Below are positions 23,051-28,504 of a DNA stretch of 28,504 nucleotides, piece after piece; position 1 is the stretch's first letter; each line of letters begins with the position of its first letter. The notes under the pieces are model-generated. The model was not told the origin of the DNA. It saw only the letters and a list, made by a program, of their open reading frames with translations, and made no database searches. Location: assembly GCA_964449165.1 (NCBI GenBank), contig CAYVAT010000039.1:1-28504 (forward strand), given 5' to 3'. This DNA is from CAYSCW01 sp964449165. Lineage in GTDB: Bacteria; Acidobacteriota; Aminicenantia; Aminicenantales; Aminicenantaceae. The position numbers and the translations under genes are program-made.

Positions 23051-25348
23051 TCATTTCTCCTCATTCATCTTTTTCAGATATGATCGGGTATCGACCAGTA
23101 TTTCTCTGGGTTTACTCCCCTCAGGCGGACCGAGGATTCCCTCTTGCTCCATCTGATCGATGATCCGTGCAGCTCGGGCATAGCCCAATTTGAGCTTCCT
23201 CTGGAGGTAAGAAGCTGAAGCCTGTCCTGTAAGGAGGATGAGCTCCAGGGCCTTATCGTAAAGGGCATCTTTTTCTCCCCATTCCTCCTCATCGTGAGTG
23301 GCCGGTTTTTTAAGGACGTCGACTATTTTTTCGTCATAGCTGGGCTTTCCCTGCTGCTTGACAAAGCGAACCAGCCGGGTGATTTCAGGCAGAGAGATAT
23401 AGGAACAGTGCAGCCGGATGAGCCGCGGATAATTGGGAGGCATGAAGAGCATATCTCCTAAGCCGAGCAGCTTGTCCGCACCAGCCGAATCGATGATGAT
23501 CCGAGAGTCCACTTTTGAAGGGACGCGGAAGGCTATGCGGCTGGAAAAGTTGTTCTTGATGGTCCCTGTGATCACATCGATAGAGGGACGCTGTGTAGCC
23601 ATTACCAGATGGATGCCCACAGCTCGGGCCAACTGTGCCAGCCGGGCGATGCAATACTCCACATCCTGGGCACCGATCATCATCAGCTCGGACAATTCAT
23701 CGATAATGATAACAAGGTAGGGGATAAACTTAAGCGAGGTTTTTTCCTCTTGGCTGAGTTGACCTTTTTTCTCATCGAGTATGGTTTTTACCCGGTGGTT
23801 GTATTGTTCGATGTTCCTGACTCTCAAATACCCCAGTTTCTGGTATCGGTCCTCCATTTTTTTGATGGTATCCAGTAGAATCGACCCTGCTTTCTTTGAG
23901 TCTCGTACCACCGGGCAGAGAAGATGGGGGATCCCATCATAAACTGAGAATTCCAGTCGTTTGGGATCGATAAGGATCAGCTTGACTTGCTCGGGAGAGG
24001 CCTTGTAGAGGATGCTGGCGATGAGGGCATTGAGAGCCACGCTCTTTCCTGTTCCAGTGGCTCCAGCGATGAGAAGATGGGGCATGATGGAAAGATCGGT
24101 GATGTAGACTTCTCCATGGATGGTTTTTCCCAGGGCAAAGCTCAGTTTGGATGGTGATCGGCGGAATTTTTCCGATTGAAGGATATCCCTGACTTTAATG
24201 ATTTCTCTTTTATTGTTGGGGACCTCCACACCCAGGGTGGATTTTCCAGGAATTCTCTGGATTCGCACGGATTCTGCTCCTAAAGCTAGAGAAAGGTCTT
24301 CCGAAAGGTTGGCTACTTGGCTGACTTTGATTCCCGGATAAGGATAGAATTCATAGGTGGTGATAACCGGTCCAGGATGATATTCCCTGACCTCCCCTTC
24401 CACACGAAATTCCTTGAGCTTTTCCTCGATGCGTTGTTTCTTATCGAAGAGCTCATCCTTGTCGATCTTCTCCTGGGGTTTACCTGGGTCCAAAAGGCTA
24501 TAGGGAGGAAACTGGTAATCTCCCTTTTTTTCCAACTCGGGAAAAAGAAATTTCTCTGCCGTGGGTGGCTTAGGAGGAGTTGAAAGCACAGGTTCAGGCT
24601 TGATCTTTTCTTCTGGCTGAATGTCTTTCTTTTTTCTGATAGCCTTCTTCTCCTCTCGAAGCTCAGGAGGGGTGGAATATTTCTCCACCACTCTTTTGCG
24701 CATCTTTTCTCGCTGTTTGTCTTTCTGGTATCGGATGATTTTAATCCGGATCTCTTTGAAGATGAATTGGAAAAGTCGAGAGAAGATATCGAGGATATTC
24801 CTGAGGGATATCCTGGTAAAGAAGATGAGAAGGAGAACGAGAAGGCTGATAAGGACCAGGATGGTTCCTGCCGAGTTCAGGTAACGGATAAGGACGGATG
24901 AGACCAGGTTTCCCATGATCCCTCCTGCCTGTATCTCGGTTCCTCTCCAGGCAAATCGATCGAAGAGCATGAACAGAAGAGCTCCGAAGATGATGATGAA
25001 GAGGAAAGAACCTACAGTTTTAAGAAAAAGACCTTGTCGGGGGAAGAACATGGTGTAGCCGAGATAGATCAAGGCAACAGGAATAAGGAGAGCTCCAAAT
25101 CCCAAAAACTGAAGGAGAGCCTCCGAGAGGGATGCTCCTGCTCTCCCTGCATAGTTATGAATTTTTTGATTGGAAGGAGTGGCGTTAGCCCAAGAAGGAT
25201 CTTTTGAATCATAGCTTATGAGACTGATGAAGATGAAAAGAGCCAGAAATACCAAGAGGACCGCGATGATTTCTGTGGTTCTGATTCTTTTTTTTCTTTT
25301 GGTTTTCTGAACGGATGAAGTTGATCTCTTCTTTTTCTTTTTTTTCAT
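23051..25348 (-). CDS. ftsK: DNA translocase FtsK/SpoIIIE
   Basis: Septal DNA pump that clears and orients chromosomes at division (765 aa). The N-terminus is very basic (MKKKKKKRST) followed by about four membrane segments (residues 26-45, 75-98, 108-130, 158-180), a linker rich in Lys, Glu and Pro, and the motor: FtsK_alpha (about 300-400), Walker A GATGTGKS (429-436), Walker B LVIIIDEL (545-552), MATQRPS. The C-terminal gamma winged helix (about 695-750) recognises KOPS-like sites. There is no Shine-Dalgarno before ATG 25348; an extended -10 lies eight bases upstream, so the mRNA may be leaderless. The next gene starts on the base after its stop. Confidence 0.96.
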   Translation of the reverse strand: MKKKKKKRSTSSVQKTKRKKRIRTTEIIAVLLVFLALFIFISLISYDSKDPSWANATPSNQKIHNYAGRAGASLSEALLQFLGFGALLIPVALIYLGYTMFFPRQGLFLKTVGSFLFIIIFGALLFMLFDRFAWRGTEIQAGGIMGNLVSSVLIRYLNSAGTILVLISLLVLLLIFFTRISLRNILDIFSRLFQFIFKEIRIKIIRYQKDKQREKMRKRVVEKYSTPPELREEKKAIRKKKDIQPEEKIKPEPVLSTPPKPPTAEKFLFPELEKKGDYQFPPYSLLDPGKPQEKIDKDELFDKKQRIEEKLKEFRVEGEVREYHPGPVITTYEFYPYPGIKVSQVANLSEDLSLALGAESVRIQRIPGKSTLGVEVPNNKREIIKVRDILQSEKFRRSPSKLSFALGKTIHGEVYITDLSIMPHLLIAGATGTGKSVALNALIASILYKASPEQVKLILIDPKRLEFSVYDGIPHLLCPVVRDSKKAGSILLDTIKKMEDRYQKLGYLRVRNIEQYNHRVKTILDEKKGQLSQEEKTSLKFIPYLVIIIDELSELMMIGAQDVEYCIARLAQLARAVGIHLVMATQRPSIDVITGTIKNNFSSRIAFRVPSKVDSRIIIDSAGADKLLGLGDMLFMPPNYPRLIRLHCSYISLPEITRLVRFVKQQGKPSYDEKIVDVLKKPATHDEEEWGEKDALYDKALELILLTGQASASYLQRKLKLGYARAARIIDQMEQEGILGPPEGSKPREILVDTRSYLKKMNEEK

Positions 25349-25356
25349 TAAGAAAA

Positions 25357-25365
25357 ATTATAGCA
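25357..25365 (-). promoter_or_regulatory. Extended -10 element of ftsK, placed for a leaderless transcript
   Basis: On the minus strand TGC-TATAAT, a perfect -10 with TGn extension, then eight bases to the ftsK ATG with no purine-rich ribosome site. Transcription would begin one or two bases before ATG. No good -35 is seen. Confidence 0.6.
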
Positions 25366-25431
25366 CATTTGTTTTTTCTACTGAAAGAGAGAAGGAAGAA
25401 GGATGGCATCTCCACTACCGTGATGGCTGAT

Positions 25432-25509
25432 AAAAGCGCCGCTACCTTTCCATCTTTGCCAAGATCCTCCTACCCGCCACCATGGGCTTCGGAGAGACAG
25501 GGACCGCCG
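25432..25509. repeat. Dispersed 77-base repeat, copy B
   Basis: Second copy of the element at 4844-4920, in the 286-base gap between rsmA and ftsK. Shared cores are TTTGCCAAGA, CCTCC and CCATGGGCTTCGGA with GACAG and ACC-CCG at the end. A perfect inverted repeat begins 12 bases after its end. Bases 25366-25431 show no other clear feature. Confidence 0.7.
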
Positions 25510-25520
25510 CCTAATCCTCT

Positions 25521-25599
25521 GGGGTCAGGCTTCGCCATCATGTTAGGCCAAAAGCTATATTCTTGCTTTGTCCTTTCATTCCTGATGAAGCCTGACCCC
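25521..25599. repeat. Perfect 13-base inverted repeat, miniature-element-like
   Basis: GGGGTCAGGCTTC (25521-25533) and its exact complement GAAGCCTGACCCC (25587-25599) flank 53 bases with no coding sign. Such GGGGTCAGGC ends resemble REP/RAYT-mobilised or MITE-like elements. There is no T run, so a terminator role is unlikely. No target duplication is evident. Confidence 0.7.
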
Positions 25600-25634
25600 G
25601 GTTATACCTAACTGTTGAGAATTTGGAGATGTTA

Positions 25635-26468
25635 TCAGGGAGAAGAACTGTCTCCTTTTCGGATTTTTTCTGAATATATGAAATCAAAGAGGCTGACGAA
25701 TTGGAAGATGGTAAGCTGTTCGGGGCGAGCGTCTTTTTTTATGTCAAGATTTTGGAGAGCTTCATGGATCAAGGGGGAGGGAAAACCGAGCCTTTCCAGG
25801 TTGTTGTGAAGAGTCTTTCTCCTGTGCCTGAACGTACCTTTAAGGAGTTCTAGAAAGCGCGTATCGTTTTTTATGTGAAAGAGAGGGGAGGGTCTCCTTT
25901 TTAAGGAGATCAATGCCGATTTGACTTGGGGAGGCGGAGAGAAAGCCTGGGGAGGGATGAAGGCATGGATCTGCGTCGAAAAATGGATTTGGATGATGAT
26001 GGAAAGAGGAGCAAACTTTTTTGACCCTGGTTCGGCGCACACTCTTTGGGCCACTTCTTTCTGGAGAAGAAAGACACACTCTGAAAAGAGCTCTTTGTCT
26101 TTAAGGATCTTAAAGAGCAGAGGAGAGGAGATGGAATAAGGCAAGTTTCCCACTAGCTTGACCTTCTTGAAGTCGTCTTTCTCCTTTTTTAAAAGGTTTT
26201 TAAAATCAACTTTCAAAACATCTTTTTCCAAGATCAGAAGATGGGGTATGTGTTTTCTTCGAAGCGTTGGAATGAATGAACTGTCCTTCTCGATGGCAAT
26301 CACTTTTCCTGCTCCCTTGGCTAAAGGAGAAGTCAGAATTCCTTTGCCCGGGCCTACTTCTATGACCAGGTCTTCTGGCTGAGGATTGATTGTCTTTATG
26401 ATTTTTCTGAGGAGAGTGCGGCTGGTGAGGAAATGTTGGCCGAGGGCTTTTCTTCTGCTCTTTTTCAT
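25635..26468 (-). CDS. rsmA: 16S rRNA dimethyladenosine transferase
   Basis: KsgA/RsmA of 277 aa, which dimethylates two adjacent adenosines near the 3' end of 16S rRNA during small-subunit assembly, using S-adenosylmethionine. Signature parts: the N-terminal KALGQHFL, the SAM site VIEVGPGKGILTSPL (about 36-50), the acidic end of strand 2 (AIEKD), KDVLKVDF, the catalytic NLPYSISSPLLF (about 109-120) and FRHRRKTLHNNL near 215. It lies 41 bases downstream of the GT2 gene and probably shares its transcript. No convincing Shine-Dalgarno is present before ATG. Confidence 0.96.
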   Translation of the reverse strand: MKKSRRKALGQHFLTSRTLLRKIIKTINPQPEDLVIEVGPGKGILTSPLAKGAGKVIAIEKDSSFIPTLRRKHIPHLLILEKDVLKVDFKNLLKKEKDDFKKVKLVGNLPYSISSPLLFKILKDKELFSECVFLLQKEVAQRVCAEPGSKKFAPLSIIIQIHFSTQIHAFIPPQAFSPPPQVKSALISLKRRPSPLFHIKNDTRFLELLKGTFRHRRKTLHNNLERLGFPSPLIHEALQNLDIKKDARPEQLTIFQFVSLFDFIYSEKIRKGDSSSP

Positions 26469-26509
26469 TAAATTAGCTCTGTATCAGGAAGATGTATATC
26501 CATCAATGC

Positions 26510-27247
26510 TTATCTTCCCTTTTCAGATAATGAGGCTCTTGCCCTTTTTTTAAGCCTCCAATTGAAGAGGAAAGTTTTAAAAAGGATAGAAAGAGTGAGC
26601 TTTGTTTCCCCTTTTTTTCTGTCCTGGAAGGTGATGGGAACTTCCTTTATTCTGTATCCCAAGAGAAAGGCCTTATACAGGATTTCTTGAACAAGGGAAG
26701 GCCCTTCGGATTTCAGGCTGTCCAGGTCAATCTTTTCTAGAATCTCTTTCCTGAAACAGCGAAAGCCGGATGAAACATCTTTAACCGGTATCTTCAAGTG
26801 GAAGCGAAGGAAATATCTCACTAGGAAGGTGATGAATTTTCGTCTGATGTTGCGCTCGACATCTCTTCCTCCTGGGACGAACCTGGAACCGATGGCCACA
26901 TCACACTTATCCATAGCTCTCAGGAGTCGAGGAATTTCCTCTGGACGATGGGATAAATCCGCGTCCATTTCCATGACGTAATGAGGATCAAGAATCAAGG
27001 CTTTCTTGAATCCTTCAATCCCCGCAGACCCCCGTCCCCTTTTACCTTTACGTACCAGAAGATGGATGTCTTTTCTTCTTTGGGCAAGAGAAGAGACAGC
27101 ATCTGCTGTTCCATCGGGTGAGTCATCGTCAACAACCCACAGCATAAGGTGTTCTGAGGTTTTCAACTCCAGAATTCTCAGGATTAATTCTTGGATATTC
27201 GCCCTTTCATTATAGGTGGGAATAACGATGACGACCTTTTTATTCAC
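26510..27247 (-). CDS. Polyprenol-phosphate mannosyltransferase-like glycosyltransferase (GT2)
   Basis: GT2-family enzyme of 245 aa, like dolichol/polyprenol-phosphate mannose synthases that move a sugar from a nucleotide donor to a lipid phosphate on the cytoplasmic face. Motifs: VIVIPTYNERANI at the start, VVDDDSPDGT (38-47 region), MDADLSHRPEEIP (the DxD metal site), GSRFVPGG and the VSSGFRCFRKEIL region. It lacks the C-terminal membrane segments of some members, so it is probably a peripheral protein with a basic tail (RLKKRARASLSEKGR). The start is GTG, ten bases after the stop of the GT9 gene, with only weak ribosome-site sequence, suggesting coupling. Donor and acceptor are not known. 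Confidence 0.9.
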   Translation of the reverse strand: MNKKVVIVIPTYNERANIQELILRILELKTSEHLMLWVVDDDSPDGTADAVSSLAQRRKDIHLLVRKGKRGRGSAGIEGFKKALILDPHYVMEMDADLSHRPEEIPRLLRAMDKCDVAIGSRFVPGGRDVERNIRRKFITFLVRYFLRFHLKIPVKDVSSGFRCFRKEILEKIDLDSLKSEGPSLVQEILYKAFLLGYRIKEVPITFQDRKKGETKLTLSILFKTFLFNWRLKKRARASLSEKGR

Positions 27248-27257
27248 TGACCATCGC

Positions 27258-28364
27258 TTAGATAAGTTTTTTGATTTCTTTGTAGACTTCTGCGGCTGTG
27301 ATTGCTTTCATGCACTTCATATCTGGGCATGTCTCTTTGTAACAGGGTGCGCAATCGGCGCCGGCAAAGATTTTCCTGCCCAGCCCATATAGCTCAATTT
27401 CTTGAGGTGCAGTGGATCCAAAAAGCACTACGACTTTCTTGTTTAAAGCCAGAGCGAGGTGCATGGCCAGCGAGTCTGAGCTGACCACTAGATCCAGGAA
27501 GGATAAGAATCCTGCAAATTCCCGAAGAGCGTTGCGGTTTCCTGTGTTATAGACTTTGCCATGCGATTTTTTCTGGAGCCAAGCGTTGGTCTTCTCTTCC
27601 TTTTCTCCTCCCAAGAGGAAAACAACCGCCTTTTGTTTCTCTGTCAGGAAGCGAATAAGTTGATGAAACCTTTCCTTTGGCCATCTCTTGGTTTCGAACC
27701 TCGAGCCCGCTCCAGTGTTGAGACCGATCCATGCAGAATTCCTGGCCAATTTGTTCTTCTTGAAGAACGTTTCTGCTCTTTTTCTGTCTTCTTCTTTCAA
27801 TTCTAAGATATACTGGTCTTTTTGGTAGTCGAGCTCGCAGGCTTCATAGATGATCTCCTGGTATGTTTTCTTATTTTCATAAAATTTCAGTTGATCATCG
27901 ATTCCCAAGCGATAGGCATAATGACTGGCTTTGTTAAATATTGTCAAATGGCCGTGGTTATTGATCCCGAATCCAAATTTTTTTCTGCTCTTAATTTTTG
28001 TAGCTAATGCAGTGGAGAGAATTTCTTTATCCAGGGAGATGAGGATGTCGTATTCCTCCTCGAGAAATATCAGGATTTCCTGCCATCGGAAAGGTATAAC
28101 CCTATCGACAAAAGGATTGTTGAGGAGAAGATCCGTGCTCTCTTCATCTACTAGCCAGGTGATATGACTCTGAGGATACTTTCTCTTCAACCCAGGCAGC
28201 AAGGCTGTGGTTCTCAGAACATCCCCCATCGCTCTTCCTTTAATAACTAGTATCTTGGCAGGAAAGGGCGTATAATAGGGGCACTCTTCACACAGCCGTT
28301 TGTACCTGCAGGGTTTATCTCCCCTGAAGAAGATACAGTCGCTTTTTATGATATTATCTTGCAT
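27258..28364 (-). CDS. Glycosyltransferase family 9 (heptosyltransferase-like) with N-terminal cysteine cluster
   Basis: ADP-heptose:LPS heptosyltransferase-like GT-B enzyme (368 aa), suggesting LPS core or other surface glycan synthesis. The family core starts at ILVIKGRAMGDVLRTTALLPGLKRKYP (residues 38-64), with WIGLNTGAGSRFETKRWP and FLGG-like LLGGEKEEK, and SSDSLAMHLALALNKKVVVLFGSTAPQEIE in the donor domain. The C-terminal CAPCYKETCPDMKCM is the usual cysteine motif of the family. An extra N-terminal cluster, cysteines 10/19/25/28, precedes the fold. It is the first gene of the minus-strand operon behind a consensus promoter, with a leader of about 50 bases and a weak ribosome site. Confidence 0.9.
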   Translation of the reverse strand: MQDNIIKSDCIFFRGDKPCRYKRLCEECPYYTPFPAKILVIKGRAMGDVLRTTALLPGLKRKYPQSHITWLVDEESTDLLLNNPFVDRVIPFRWQEILIFLEEEYDILISLDKEILSTALATKIKSRKKFGFGINNHGHLTIFNKASHYAYRLGIDDQLKFYENKKTYQEIIYEACELDYQKDQYILELKEEDRKRAETFFKKNKLARNSAWIGLNTGAGSRFETKRWPKERFHQLIRFLTEKQKAVVFLLGGEKEEKTNAWLQKKSHGKVYNTGNRNALREFAGFLSFLDLVVSSDSLAMHLALALNKKVVVLFGSTAPQEIELYGLGRKIFAGADCAPCYKETCPDMKCMKAITAAEVYKEIKKLI

Positions 28365-28421
28365 ATGTAGCTCTGGACTAGCTTAGGTTAGCTCTTTATC
28401 GTAGCATCTTTGTTCTCAGAA

Positions 28422-28450
28422 CTTATAATAGGAATTTTACTTCATGTCAA
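28422..28450 (-). promoter_or_regulatory. Consensus promoter of the GT9-GT2-rsmA operon
   Basis: On the minus strand, TTGACA (28445-28450), 17 bases, then TATAAG (28422-28427). The start of transcription should be near 28415, about 50 bases upstream of the GT9 ATG. Bases 28451-28504 show no gene. Confidence 0.7.
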
Positions 28451-28504
28451 ATTTTCACGTCTTGTCTCCGTGCATAATTTGACGTAAACTAGTCGGGGGA
28501 TGGA

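Noticed and set aside
25470..25484. GCCACCATGGG resembling a eukaryotic Kozak site
   Set aside because: It is part of the dispersed repeat, all flanking genes are clearly bacterial, and no open frame of interest follows.

Overview
This window looks like chromosomal DNA from a Gram-negative-type, probably uncultured bacterium of moderate, slightly AT-leaning composition. An outer-membrane porin, a heptosyltransferase-like GT9 enzyme and several signal-peptide proteins point to a cell with two membranes. The mix of a secreted PA-domain metallopeptidase, a secreted nitroreductase-fold protein, an ECF sigma/anti-sigma pair, HD-GYP signalling and REP-like GGGAC/GTCCC and GGGGTCAGGC palindromes resembles the Acidobacteriota/Aminicenantes area. 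That placement is an inference from gene content and is not proven here. No rRNA, tRNA, CRISPR array, transposase or phage gene was seen.

Layout. (1) 1-2083: a promoter for a gene lying left of the window, an OprO/P-type porin, and a secreted nitroreductase/SagB-like protein. (2) 2099-4830, minus strand: a small hydrophobic protein with a consensus promoter, followed by a divergent SecA ATPase whose C-terminus is hydrophobic instead of a zinc finger. (3) 5105-8638: a secreted PA-domain gluzincin peptidase, a fragment of a winged-helix regulator gene, and a soluble PAS histidine kinase of the HisKA_2 type. (4) 8919-15629: a DNA repair and replication block. mrfA-like helicase and uvrA diverge from a 120-base region holding a palindrome; uvrA is followed by holB and ricT and closed by a terminator. 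(5) 15675-18394: an ECF sigma factor with its membrane anti-sigma factor (minus), then a small unknown protein and an HD-GYP phosphodiesterase (plus). (6) 18553-28450, all minus: GT9 and GT2 glycosyltransferases and rsmA behind a consensus promoter, then ftsK from its own promoter, abutted by a LutB-LutA fusion and a kinase-phospholyase fusion.

Most notable points: a UvrA that cleanly lacks the insertion domain of the first ATPase half; a SecA variant with a hydrophobic C-terminal segment encoded behind a tiny membrane protein; a one-chain hydroxylysine/ethanolamine-type kinase plus phospholyase; several genes (uvrA, ftsK, probably the sigma factor, and the gene left of the window) whose -10 element lies only 6-8 bases from the start codon with no Shine-Dalgarno, suggesting leaderless mRNAs; and a dispersed 77-base repeat present twice, one copy next to a 13-base perfect inverted repeat.
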